Both the position numbers and the translations under genes were made by a program. This document shows positions 32,126-44,724 of a stretch of DNA of 64,000 nucleotides, piece by piece (the stretch's first letter is position 1; each line of letters starts with the position of its first letter). Below the pieces are notes generated by a model, which worked only from the letters and a program-made list of their open reading frames with translations, was not told where the DNA came from and searched no databases. Location of the stretch: assembly GCA_038093975.1 (NCBI GenBank), contig JBBPTG010000106.1:1-64000 (forward strand), written 5' to 3'. Origin of the DNA: Chalciporus piperatus. Its lineage: Eukaryota > Basidiomycota > Agaricomycetes > Boletales > Boletaceae.

Positions 32126-34217
32126 TTAAGCGGTAGCGTTGCTACTACCAGTGATATAACTATCTTGTTCTTCGTTGGAAATGTCTTCGAGAGACTTTTG
32201 GTTGGTCTCGGGAAGGAGGAGGGTGGAGGCGATACCGGTCAACATGAAGAAGGCAAAGATTTCCATGCTACAGGGACAAACATGAGATTAGGATCAAAAG
32301 GAACTCATTGGATACGTACATGTGCTGGATGAAGCGGTTCTTGCCACCAATGTTGACAAGCTGGCCGAAACCGAGCTGAGCAACGACAGCACCGACCTTG
32401 CCACTGGCAGCAGAGATACCGTGAGCAGTCGAACGGTAACGGGTGGGGAAGGCCTCTCCGGGAATGATGAATGTGGTTGTGTTAGGACCGAAGTTCTGGA
32501 AGAAGTTGGTGAGGCAGTAGAGGAATACAAAGGCCTTGGAGCCACCAGGGGTGGCGATGAGCCTGTCGTAGGCGAAACCTTCAAAAAGGATAAGCACCCT
32601 TTTACCATATGATGAACATGTTAACTTACCCATGATGACGAAGAGGACAGTGAGGATAGAGAAGCCCATGAGTTGGATGGGCTTGCGACCCCAGGTGTCG
32701 ATGAGAAGGAAGGAAGCCCAGAAACCGGGAATGAGACCTGCGACGGTAAGGATAATGTTACCGACGCAGACGTTGTACAAGGTCTCGTAGACGTTGAGAG
32801 GAGTGCCTGCCTTGGCAGTACTACCATTGAAGTTGATGGCAGTCAAAATGGTAGAGCTGTTGAGACCAAGACCGTAGAAGGCAATCTAAATAAACCATGT
32901 TAAAACACAGAAAGTCAACATCGAAGTTGAACTCACGTCAAGTGCGAACCAGGAGTAGGCCGTGCCGATGAGGATCTTCTTGTTCTCCCACTTGGAGAAG
33001 TGGCGGTTAAAGTCAGCCCAGGATGCACGGGGTGCCTTGACACGCTGAGTAACAACATTGTCGTCCTCAACATGCTTGCCGATGGCGAGGACGTTCTCAA
33101 TGTCCTGTGCAGCCTGGTTAACGTTGCGCTCAACATCCATGGTGAAACGAGGAGTCTCAGGGATGGTGAGGCGGAAGTAAAGAGCAACGACACCAGGAAC
33201 GCATCCAAGACCAATGAGGATACGCCAGGCGTAGTCGACAGGGACAGAGCAAGGGAAAGGAGCGGCAAGGATCGCATTCTTGTAGGCAGCAACGAGGATG
33301 AGAGCGACGATTGAGGAGGCTGGAGCAAGATAAATGATATCATCCTGGACGTAAGTATGAAACACGTACCCAAGTAACCCCAGCCCTGGAAGGAGAAGAC
33401 AGCGGTCATGAGACGGCCACGAGTGCGGGTAGAGGCGAACTCGGAGGAGATGATGGCACTAAGAGGGTAGTCACCGCCAATACCAACACCCATCTATCGT
33501 AGAGATCAGCAAAGAGCAGCAGCAGATCAGAGGACCTACGATGAAACGCCAAACGATGAGAACACCGACGAAGCCGACAGCGGGGGCCTGACCAGTGACG
33601 GCCTGACCGAAAGAAGCGATGATCATGATCATGAGCTCAATACCGTCTAGATTGGGGGCGTTGAAGAAGGGAGAAAGAAGAGGAGGACGTTCACTCACAC
33701 ATCCGCTTACGACCATAGACATCCGCAAGCCAACCGAAGAGAAGCTGACCGAACAAGTTTCCGACGCCGGTGGCAGCCTTGATACCGGTGCTCTGCCATG
33801 CAGTGAGCGTGGCTAGATAGAGGGAGGGATGAGACAACTGGAGAATATGTTGAACAGCGATCGACATACCGGTTTTACCACCGTAGACATAGTTGAGCAT
33901 AGTAACACCAATGTTGATGGCGAAGATGTCATAACTACGTAAGGGTGAGTAGGTTGAATATCGAAATCGGTTTATGTGACCCTTACGCATCGGTAAAGAA
34001 ACCGGCACCTGCGACCAAGCAGACTTTGACATGGAACCACCTGAGGGGATAAGATATGGTTAGGAGATATGGCGGGAATGTGTGAGGGAACCTACGAAAA
34101 GGGGGCATTGTCGATCTCTGCCAAGGCAGCACGACGGCGGTCGTTGAGAACGGCAGCGTCGGGCGTCTTCTCGGGGTAAGAGTCGTGCTCAGAAAGCTGC
34201 TCAACTGTGTTGGCCAT
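32126..34217 (-). CDS. PHO84: PHO84-type high-affinity phosphate:H+ symporter
   Basis: Ten exons give 541 aa, the standard length for this major-facilitator family. The start at 34217 reads [20 protein letters not shown]. Typical blocks follow: [18 protein letters not shown] (TM1 with the DAYDIF motif), [19 protein letters not shown] (loop 2-3), [20 protein letters not shown] (TM4, with the GGDYPLS signature), RRF-like cytosolic loop sequence [34 protein letters not shown], and [20 protein letters not shown] near TM10. The C-terminus is [13 protein letters not shown]. It is a plasma-membrane proton-coupled phosphate importer, probably also a sensor. Coding sequence uses C-ending codons heavily, in line with high expression. 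Two CACGTT motifs lie 150-210 bp upstream. Confidence 0.93.
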
Positions 34218-34909
34218 TGCGGACGACGGATGGCGGGGGAAAAGCGAGCGAGGCTGAAATCATGTCTCGATATTGGGTTTTTTAAGAGATCACCGCGTCG
34301 AGAAAATATAACGAATACAGCCGGGCAAGCAGCCCGTTGAGCACCCGGTACACTTTCGTACCTTGCACGTTCGCAAAATTAGCCAATTGAGCGGCCGAGG
34401 ATCATCATTACGTACATCTCGTGCACGTTGTATGAAACCAATGCCGAGCCTTGCTGAGCGCCTTCTTGCTCGCGGTGGTCGATGGCGTTCCGTTGTCCCT
34501 TTTAATTTTTTATATATGAAACGTGCCATGATTGCACACGGCGCTCGCATACACTCTCTTACCTGCCCGTGCGATAGTTTACAGCCTCAGAGGGCTGTTA
34601 AAATTAAAATCAGGTACCATGCGTTGGAGGATCGCCGTTCCTCATGGCGAACCCACATTCGAACTGATTCAGCCACGAAGTCCGAGGCGACAATTTGCCC
34701 GATCCCAATGGGCTAATCCAAGCCAAGCAGACCTTTCTTCGATGTTATGGTTGGTCAGACCGATCAATGCTGGTTATCCAAGCCAGTGCTAGCGCAGTTA
34801 CGCTCCAGGCCCGATTTGGCCAACTTCACCAGCGCTCTTGCTTTCATTCCTTTACTGTGGCTGACGAGCGCTAGCACGCGGTGTCCACAGATTGATTCAC
34901 TTTCGCTCC
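34218..34909. other. Intergenic region with phosphate-transporter promoter
   Basis: Divergent space between PHO84 and the LYR-protein gene. It holds two CACGTT sites and short AT-rich tracts (gggttttttaag near 34275, ttaattttttatatatg near 34500). Minus-strand open frames here look non-coding. Confidence 0.5.
34366..34429. promoter_or_regulatory. Pair of CACGTT (Pho4-like) motifs upstream of PHO84
   Basis: GCACGTT occurs at 34365-34371 and again at 34423-34429, about 150 and 210 bp before the transporter ATG. Yeast Pho4 binds CACGTG and, with medium affinity, CACGTT, and controls PHO84 there. In this fungus the link is inferred. Confidence 0.35.
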
Positions 34910-35338
34910 ATGGCAACGAGGACCTCACAGCGTTTGCGTGCTCTGGCCCTTTACAAGGAGCTTCATCGACTTGGGCGCGAGTATGAGCCTTCGTCAGTTT
35001 CACCTCGTTCGTTGCCATGAACGTGTACTGATCGTCTCACGCAGGTATGGCTTCCATGGGAAGTTGCGAAAGCTGTACGAAAGTGAGCCCTGTCCCTGCT
35101 TGCGTGTCCTACTATAGACTATCAATCTTGATTTGACCGGTCTGTGATAGAGAATCGCAATTTGAAAGATGAGGTGGAGATAGAGCGAGCACTTGAATTC
35201 GGAGAATACATCAAGAACGGTACGTTGTTCCGAATACCAGAGTGGCCCAGCTCACATCCGCTAGAAACCCTGGCCTTGTACGCCCTGCGCAAATATCGGC
35301 ATCTGAAGCGGATGTACCCTTCAAGGTCGGATACGTAG
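34910..35338 (+). CDS. LYR-motif protein, ETFRF1/LYRM5-like
   Basis: Four exons (34910-34980, 35045-35082, 35151-35219, 35265-35338) give 83 aa. The LYR-type start is ALALYKELHRLGREYG, followed by HGKLRKLYEKNRNLKDE, LEFGEYIKN, and the tail ETLALYALRKYRHLKRMYP. Human ETFRF1 (LYRM5) has the same LYK variant, spacing and a closing ALY-x-LRKYR block, so this is a better match than other LYR proteins. ETFRF1 binds electron-transfer flavoprotein in mitochondria and displaces its FAD. An intron at 35220-35264 is needed; reading through it would insert 14 foreign residues right before ETLALY. No cleavable presequence is apparent, as in relatives. Confidence 0.8.
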
Positions 35339-35386
35339 AACATCGCCGTTCTTCACCCTTTCAGAATCTTCATCTTCAGAGGCACT

Positions 35387-35865
35387 ATGGGTAAAGCGTC
35401 CGATGTCGGGTAAGTACTCTAGCTTACGAACCATGATGGTACATCAATGCCAAGTCTCTGAACCATCTGCAAGTGCGAGTTGGGCGCAACTGCACCGAAT
35501 CAAGGGTTCATCTGCCTCCTGAGTCTCGAATCAGCATCTTGGCCCGACACCACCGAAGATGGATCATTACTCACTCTCATCTCTCAGCCGGTTTCAGGTA
35601 CACGGAGGAGCTTGTGTGCAGTGCCCAAGAGCTTGGCACAGATTCTGAGCCCGTTAAGTACATCTCTGAGCTTTGCCAGGCTTTGCCCTCGTGCAGCTGT
35701 CATGCGTGTCAAATCGGACTGTGATCGGTGTTCATGTCTTATTGCCACCCCAGGGGGGTTGATGTCACCCTTTTGGCGGAGCAAACCACAGCGCGACTCG
35801 ATGTCCTGAGTCGAGGTCTGGTGAGAGCACAGGATTCACCTGGGATGCTCTCGCCTAGTATGTAA
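35387..35865 (+). CDS. Small hypothetical protein, about 78 aa
   Basis: Four exons (35387-35409, 35474-35505, 35588-35657, 35754-35865) are proposed from splice signals (gtaagt...tgcaag, gttcat...tctcag, gtacat...ccccag). They join to MGKASDVGASWAQLHRIKAG, FRYTEELVCSAQELGTDSEP and LLAEQTTARLDVLSRGLVRA before TAA. The product is mostly helical and has no signal peptide. A gtatgt at 35858 could splice to one more exon. I do not recognise the family. It could be a small subunit of a helical-bundle complex, but nothing shows which. Confidence 0.45.
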
Positions 35866-36413
35866 TCTCACCTTCCGCTCCCTATCTTAGATTGTTGGAT
35901 AGTACCTATGAAGCGATCAGCGGCAGTGTACGACTGAACTCCACACCGCCTTAATGATACTTCAAGATCACTTCATCTCAACACGTTGACAGGGGAAAGC
36001 GGTGCGGTCAGTTGGGCAATCCAGCGGCGGCGGCGGGATCGCAAAGGGTCGCAAAGTGTCATTCACAAACTCGGCAGTAATAGGGCGCCGCAACAAAGTT
36101 CTTGAACTGGGAGATTCGAGGGTCCAGGGAGGCTCGGTATTTCTGTACATAAGAATGAATTTGAGGGACATGGATGATCTGGTGGCGCTTGACGTAAAGT
36201 GTACTCTCATAACCAAGCATGTGAACTGAGAGTCTGAGTCTGAGAACTACTACTTATAATTACCTTGGTACTCGATTACTCAATGAGCACTGCCACCTGG
36301 AGTACCGAATTCGACCTCATCGCGGCGTTCGCCACCTGCCAGTGCTCGACCAGCCAACACCGCACACGAATCAGTTGACGACCCAACTCATCGTCTGAAA
36401 ACGTTATCACAGA
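35866..36413. other. Intergenic region
   Basis: Promoter side of eIF1A. Short open frames on both strands carry no recognisable product. Confidence 0.4.
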
Positions 36414-37075
36414 ATGCCGAAGGTACGTACTCAGAAAGCCCGCTCGATTACACCGATCAAATGGAACTGATTGCAATCATGTGCACAGAACAAGGGAAAG
36501 GTTTGCCCTTCCTCTCGCATCCAGTTCGTTGCCACTCGCTCACCTTGGTTTCACAGGGAGGAAAGAACCGCAGACGTGGAAAAAACGAGAACGAGGACGA
36601 CAAGCGTGAACTTGTCTTCCGTGAAGACGGTCAAGAGTATGCCCAGGTCATAAAGATGCTTGGTAATGGTCGTCTAGAGGCCCAATGTTTCGATGGTCAG
36701 AAGAGACTAGCACACATCAGAGGTAAAATGAGGAAGAAGGTGAGCACGAGGTGGTTGACCGTCCTTTCCAAAACTCTCACAATCATATTTTCAGGTCTGG
36801 ATCAACCAGGGTGACATCGTGCTGTTATCGCTCCGAGACTTCCAAGACGACAAAGCAGATGTTATCGTCAAATACACAGCTGATGAGGCTAGAAATCGCG
36901 AGTGATCCATCATTTCTCCCATCATTTGTCTCTGACTCCAGCTTTTTCAGTGAAAGCTTATGGCGAGCTCCCAGAGAGCGCCAAAATCAACGAGACAGAT
37001 ACTTTCCCCGAAGAAGACGGCGAATGCACGTTTGAGTTCGGTGATGAAAGTGAACTCGACATCGACGATATTTAA
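36414..37075 (+). CDS. TIF11: Translation initiation factor eIF1A
   Basis: Five exons (36414-36422, 36489-36500, 36557-36739, 36795-36897, 36951-37075) give 143 aa. The basic N-terminal tail [19 protein letters not shown], the OB fold ([59 protein letters not shown]) and the acidic tail ending SELDIDDI are all as expected. It promotes Met-tRNA loading and start-site scanning on the 40S subunit. The first two exons are only 9 and 12 bases. The fourth intron (36898-36950) has a GC donor (gcgagt), required to join EARN to [17 protein letters not shown] in frame. Confidence 0.97.
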
Positions 37076-37351
37076 GAATATCCATGCATCAAGACTTCCA
37101 TGTCCCTGTAAGCCACTTCTTCCAACACTCTTCTGATCTTACCTTGGTTTCAGGTATCTTCCCCTGCAACCGTATTGTTTCTACTATTAGTTCTCTCGTT
37201 TTGTTTTACTGCGAATGACCATGCATCCATAGATGTGACATTAGCAATCTGTCGCAGTGTGTCCCGGGGGTATCATAGTCTTGTCCAGTACATGCAGTCT
37301 TCTACACACCAACTCTCACACATTCTTTATCGTCCGACTCGTCCAAGTGAA

Positions 37352-38193
37352 TCACCTCATTAACAGCAGCGTTTGCATGTCAGGTATACATCCCTTCTCT
37401 TTTGTAAGGTACTCGACGATATCCTGTGCTTTGCCCTTCACTGCCGCTCTCAGCATATCCTGAGTAATCTCAACCCTGTCCTCCAACTTCCGTCGTTTCC
37501 CTTTCGCCTTGGTTTCCGAAGACGAATTCCCGCTGTCCTTCCTCTCGACAAGCATCCTGACTAGACTCAGGTCCTTCCGATGTATAGCGATGAGCACAGG
37601 AAGATTACTTTTCCATGCTGGCGTAGCGCCATGCTCCAACAAAAACCGTACAAGAGGGACGAACCCAGCTTGTACAGCCTTGGTCAAAGCATACCCATCA
37701 TGCGAATTGGCGTCCGGAGGGCTCCAAAATGGAGATGAATATAGATATCGAAGGAAAGGCATCGGAACGTCCTTGTCCGACCACTCCGTCGACTCGGCCT
37801 TGCGTACAAGGGAGCGAAACAATCGTCTCGGAAGTTCTGGACTGGGGTGTTTTCTTTCATGAACCCTCAGTCGGAAATACGCTTCGAGGACGGGTTGGTT
37901 GCATGTGGGATAGCGGAGCATTTTAGTGAGAACGATGTCGTCCCTGACTTGGGAGGATTTGATGCATGCGAAGAGGTAATGGGCGCGGTAGGATGGGGGA
38001 GAACCCTCGAAGATTTGATGGAGGGTTTTGCATGTTTGCGGGAGAGTGTGAGATATCGCAAAGAGTTGGATCTCGTAGAGTAGCTGTGTGGATGGAAGAG
38101 GCCAAAGGTCAGGATTTCTCGTAATGGGGAATCTTAATCAGGCCCTGTGCTTACTTCGACAGGTAAGGTTATGAGGGTGAGCATTCCCTGCAT
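37352..38193 (-). CDS. F-box-like protein with ankyrin-type repeats
   Basis: Two exons (38193-38155 and 38083-37352) give 256 aa. The start MQGMLTLITLPVELLYEIQL followed by FAISHTLPQTCKTLHQIFEG resembles an F-box (LP-x-ELL-x-EI). The second half contains ankyrin-like helices: GYALTKAVQAGFVPLVRFLL, EHGATPAWKSNLPVLIAIHR, LVRMLVERK, and MLRAAVKGKAQDIVEYLTKE. A Ser/Lys insert with a nuclear-type patch (AKGKRRKLEDR) splits the repeats. F-box proteins recruit substrates to SCF ubiquitin ligases, and ankyrin repeats would be the binding part. Such proteins are expanded in Agaricomycetes. The F-box call is moderate and substrate unknown. Confidence 0.7.
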
Positions 38194-38623
38194 GAACTAC
38201 TCACCCCAGTGTTCAAAAGCAGCGACGAGGGACAGGAGAGAGTTATCGGCAATAAATTGATGCAAAGAACATAGCAATATAAAGTTGACACGAGATGTAT
38301 TGCGGTCTCCGCGATCCCATATGCATGCTGAGACCTGCGGGCAGGCGGTGATCGATGATTTCCGTATCTGTAACTATACCCCCTGACTCTAACTTTCAAG
38401 TAGAACGGAAATCGAACAACGGTAATCGTAAGATCGTTAACGTGCATGATTGCTGAAATACAGCGTATTACCGTCAAATAGCTCGTTGTCAACATGTGTG
38501 TACAAGATCGAAACCCATCCAAAGTCATATCGCATGCGCCTTTGGCAAGCATTCCGCTCACCATGGCGTCTCTGATCGTAACCCGACAAAAGAAAATGAC
38601 AATCTGTATCATCAAGGTGATAC
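38194..38623. other. Intergenic region
   Basis: 3' flank of the sugar transporter and promoter of the F-box-like gene. Nothing recognisable is seen. Confidence 0.4.
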
Positions 38624-40866
38624 TCAAGCCTTCTCAGAATGGTCCTCCTTATGGTCGAGATGTTCTCCAAGCACCTGCTTAGCGTCAACTTCATCTCCGA
38701 AGATGATGGCCATATCCTCGAGCGATTTGCCTTCACGGAAGGTCAGCACGTGAAAACAAGAACAGCTCATGTTTCAACATGCCTTTGGTCTCAGGGAAGA
38801 AGGCAGCGATGATGACGAAATCCATTGCGTTCAGGCAAACGAAGAGCAGGTAAAATTTCCAGCCAACGTTGGCCATCCCGATCGGCGAAGTTTCGGAGAG
38901 GAGCACATTGAATAACCAACTTGAACAAGTGGCAACACTCGTGCCAATCGACCGTGTGCGAGTTGGGAAGACCTACAATGTCGATCAGGTTAGAACGGGT
39001 ACAGTGCAAACACCAAGACGATTTTACTCACTTCTGATGCAAGTACCCAACTAACGGGCCCGAAGCTCAGTGAGAAAATGATACTCATCAAGAAGATCAT
39101 CGCGATGGCGCCTTTTTGAGCCATCAAATTCTGGTTTTCACCAGGAGGGAATGATGCGACCAAGGCAGAGAGGACGCTGAACAAGGCCACAAATGACGCA
39201 GCACCGAACATCAAGGGCTTCTTGCGACCGATCCAATCGAGGATGAAGATGATGAAACTACACATCTTCTTTAGCCACAACGGGAAGGAATCGGATAAAG
39301 ATACATACAAGAGGTTCGCAATAGGTCCAATCGCCCCATAGATTCCTTGAACCAGAAGAGACTGTGCTGGAGTCAGGCCCAAAGATTGGTACATCTGAGG
39401 TCCATAATAATTGATAACTTGAAAGGCATTGGTCAATACATACGGACCGTTCCCGAATAGAAACTTACCGTTGATGCCAGTAAACTGAGTGAACGCTTGT
39501 ACCCCAGCGGCAACCAGAGTCCTCCGCAGCATCGCAGGAGTGGCCCACAAATCGCTCACGCTTCGACTTCGAACAAGTGCATCAGCTTTGATTTGATCGC
39601 GCATCTGGGCGAACTCGTGGTCCGCTGCGCCCTTGGCCTCCGGGGTATCAATTCCATGTAATTTATAGACGACCTCGCGCGCTTCGTCCTCTCGGTTCAT
39701 TTCAAGCAACCACCGCTAAGACTGTTGAGCATTAAGGATCGACCAAGGAAGAAACACATACCGGACTGTATGGCAGGAACTGAATTCCTATCAACAGCAT
39801 ACCTGCCGGAATCATCTAGGAATGCACAGGTTTTGAGTATCCGCGCGGGAGCTCGTGTAGCAGACTCACCTGAAGACCCAATGGGAGTCTCCATGACACA
39901 TTACCGTCCATGAAAGAACATCCATAACCAACCTAGATGTCTATTAGCTGCGTGCAGAGAATACAGTGAACAACTGCCTACCCAGTTAGCAACGATAAAG
40001 CCTAGTCCGATCATCTGCTGGTTCAGGCCAACCATGAAACCTCTGATCTTTGGAGGCGCAATCTCAGTCTACAGTCAAAAAGCAATCAGCTTTCCTGATT
40101 GACAGATCGAAGAGATGTCGTTACGTTGTAAAGAGGGACCGTCATAGATAGGATTCTGGTGTGCAATTTCTTGAGGGGCTGAGAATTGCTGGAGAGAGGA
40201 AGGCTACCTACCCAATAGCGACGCCCGCGACGATACGACCGATAAGCATACAGGCCAGGTTAGGTGCTCCTGATTGCATAGCGCAGCCCCAGAGTGCCCA
40301 AACAGCACCGAACTGAACGAAAGGGAGTAAGAGCAATCTGGACATCCGCAGTGCGATCCCTCACCTGTATAGTTCGCTTCCGCCCCCATTTATCATTCGT
40401 CCTGCCGATCTCAATCTCCTATTCTATGGATCCAGTGATCAACCTACCAAGCCGCACCTATCGCTCCAAAAAAACAGCCACCTAAAACCCTTTGTCTCGA
40501 CGCCAAGTACACGTATGGAGTGTGGGTCACTCACCTGTAAATGTGGAAACCACTGCACCTAACAGAGCATTACTCGGGTTGTGAAAGAAGGTGTTGAATT
40601 GTTGAAGCGACTTGACGGAAGATATGATACCACTGCGTGATATCGTCAAAAACAAAGGGACCTTCGAGTGGCACGACAGCTTACCTGTCATAACTGCAGA
40701 ATGGAAGGATTTTTTCAGCCTATCCGAAGCCTGACTTCGCAGTACTCCACATACCCGAAGAGAAACGCGCCTTTTTGACAGCTGATATTAGCCAGTTCTT
40801 GGAAAGAGGGGTCATCTCACCAATGGCACTGAAGAGCGCTACGAAGATGTTATAAAACAGTCCCAT
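38624..40866 (-). CDS. MFS sugar (hexose-type) transporter
   Basis: A minus-strand gene of a dozen or so exons, from MGLFYNIFVALFSAIGAFLF at 40866 to the stop at 38624. Sugar-porter blocks: GYDSGIISSV (TM1), GGCFFGAIGAAWTNDKWGRK (with the GRK loop motif), ACMLIGRIVAGVAIG, VPLYNTEIAPPKIRGFMVGL (PETK/PxxRG-like), PYSPRWLLEMNREDEA (SPRWL loop), QAFTQFTGINVINYYGPQMY (QQ-x-GIN-like TM7), FGPVSWVLASEVFPTRTRS (TM10) and FFPETKGKSLEDM (PETKG). It imports a monosaccharide with protons across the plasma membrane; specificity is unknown. One exon is nine bases (40685-40693, supplying the YDS part of TM1). The last intron (38731-38782) has a GC donor (gcatgt). Confidence 0.9.
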
Positions 40867-41377
40867 ACTATCTCAACGTGCCAGAGACTAGCGTCTCTAC
40901 TTATATGAACTCGGAGAAACGACGGCAAGTGGTGAACCATACAACATGTGTGATCATGGGGCCCCCACGCAAATATCGTTCAGTGCTTCTGCCGGTGTCA
41001 TTCAGCTCACCGTAACGCCCGGGCCGCCATTTCCGCGACTACTTACCGTAGGCGAGAGGAAGCTGCCTATTGGGGATCGTCGAACGGTTTTCATTGCATC
41101 AAGAACTTGTTACTAGCGCTCGTTGCCACCCCCTTTGTCAAGACAGAGAGCCACAGGAATCATAGTGGAAGAAAGCAAACAATTCAGAAACATACGATGC
41201 TCTTGGAGAAAAATCGAAGTAAGTACAAGCAAAACCTTCCGTCTTTTGGGGGATATTCCCAGGAGTGGAGAGTCATGCTTTTGACACGCAGTCACGGATC
41301 CACAGAGCGTTTGCTTTGAAGGGTAACGTCATGGGAACGGTTTCAGTCACTCGGTTCGGCGAAATCGGGTACTGATA
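40867..41377. other. Intergenic region
   Basis: Promoter of the sugar transporter and 3' flank of the macro-domain gene. No gene was seen. Confidence 0.4.
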
Positions 41378-42504
41378 TCAATCATCGCTTGGTGGTTCGG
41401 CGGGCGGGAAGTAACAGGGGATAAGCTGCCTGAAGCATTCTTGATCAAAACGGTCTCGGGAACCAGAATAACGTAGACATACTGGTATACGGGCATGTTT
41501 TCGGGACCGAAAACCACAAAGATCACACGTTTAAGCTAAGATAAATCAATCCACCTTCCCCGTAATTCAATAATGGACCACTAGCACTTACCTTTGCGCT
41601 GCCCTCCTCTTTCTCCAAAAAGTCCCGGACGGTTTTGAGTGCTACCTCTGTTGCATCTCTGATAGGATAGCAGTATACCCCGGTAGAGATGCTCGGGAAG
41701 GCCTATGACCCCCGCACGTCAAACCGAATAATTCGTAGATATGCGAGGCTTCCACACTTACGACGGTCTCGCAGTCGTTGTTTACGGCTACTTGCAAACT
41801 GACTTTATAGCAAGACTCGAGTAGTTTCGCAGATTCTTCGCGCCGAGCATCATCGTACACTGGTCCGACTGCGTGGATGACATGTTTTCTGCGCCAATCA
41901 CTTAGGCGATAATCCAACAGGTAATTTACTCACTTACGCAGGAAGTTCGTATCCACGAGTGATCTTGGCGTCTCCGGTGGCACACCCATCCAACGTCTTA
42001 CCTACGCCTCTGTATTAGAAAAAAGGCATTCCAGCGAGATTGGATATGTCATCTACATTCTTCCAAGAGACCTTTGCCAGCAGCAGCGTGGATTGCCCCA
42101 TTGACTGTGGAGTTTAAGATTGTCAGGCTCGAGGAGGAGGAACATTAAAGTCTTCGTACTTCCACTGCCGCCTTCATTGATTGAGCAGATAAGCTAAGTT
42201 TACGGGAAATCTCTTGGGTAGAAGTCCGACGCACCATCCAGAGATGAGTTAGCTGCGTTGACGATCGCATCAACCGCGAGTTTGGTAATGTCTCCCTGGC
42301 TTTGGATGGGGAAAGAGCAAGTTGCAACCCGTTCAGATCAGGCACGATCGCCGCAATCGCATCCACTCACAAAAGAGATACTCGGTCCAGAGCTGTGCTT
42401 AGCGGTGGGTAGCGGACGTGTTCAGCCTCCGGGGCAGCACGCAGAGCTGCGCTGCAGTAGAGTTCGCCTATGGTAGGGATTTTGCTCAGCGAGACTGACT
42501 CCAT
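41378..42504 (-). CDS. Macro-domain protein (MacroD-type ADP-ribosylhydrolase)
   Basis: A multi-exon minus-strand gene. It starts MESVSLSKIPTIGELYCSAA, then RVSLFQGDITKLAVDAIVNA and the catalytic loop NAANSSLDGGSGINGAIHAA. LLEECRGVGKTLDGCATGDA, KITRGYELPAKHVIHAVGPV and the second binding loop AFPSISTGVYCYPI follow, with a C-terminus QQLIPCYFPPAEPPSDD. These are the ADP-ribose contacts of MacroD1/D2-type hydrolases, which remove ADP-ribose from acidic residues and deacetylate O-acetyl-ADP-ribose. The GGSG loop is encoded by a 12-base exon at 42160-42171, easily missed; without it the loop loses its glycines. The terminal intron (gtatgt...gcttcag) is required to reach the YFPP ending. Cytosolic or nuclear; no targeting signal. 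Confidence 0.88.
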
Positions 42505-43049
42505 GACTCTGAAGCAACTTGAACGGAATTGGCTTTGAGGTCGAGGTTGTACTTACTGGGGACTTACATGTTATTTATCTAGCCGGTGGCAATGCCATTT
42601 TCAGCAACTTTTCGGAGCCCCCCGTGTGGAACTTACGCGTTGATAAATCCAGAACTTTGTCGAGCGAGGTGTATTAGTAGTCTCCCCTAGACACACCCAA
42701 GAGTCGGGATGAAGACAGTCGTTCACCCTCCACTAGGGAGGTGTATGTACATACTACACGGAGATAGACTTAGATACGTATACATGGAGGTTCTTAAATG
42801 GTTCGAGATACTTACTTCAGACCGCTGTTGAGGTCAAGTAACTTTGAGCAATAAATACATTATATGTGTTGCGAGTACATGTAGTGGTGTATGCGTAGAC
42901 TGCCAGAATTTAAGCGAATGACAATGCTTATGCTCATACCTAGTCGAGGACCAGGGCGAATCCAAAGCGTGTGTGAATGAGGTGATGTACATGAATGATT
43001 TCCTGGACAGCGTATGGCTAGAGAGGGTATGACTAATTTTGCAACCGAT
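42505..43049. other. Intergenic region
   Basis: Downstream of the kinase and upstream of the macro gene. A loose inverted similarity around ctcccctag (42683) and ctagggagg (42733) is the only visible structure. Confidence 0.35.
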
Positions 43050-44724
<1,675 letters not shown>

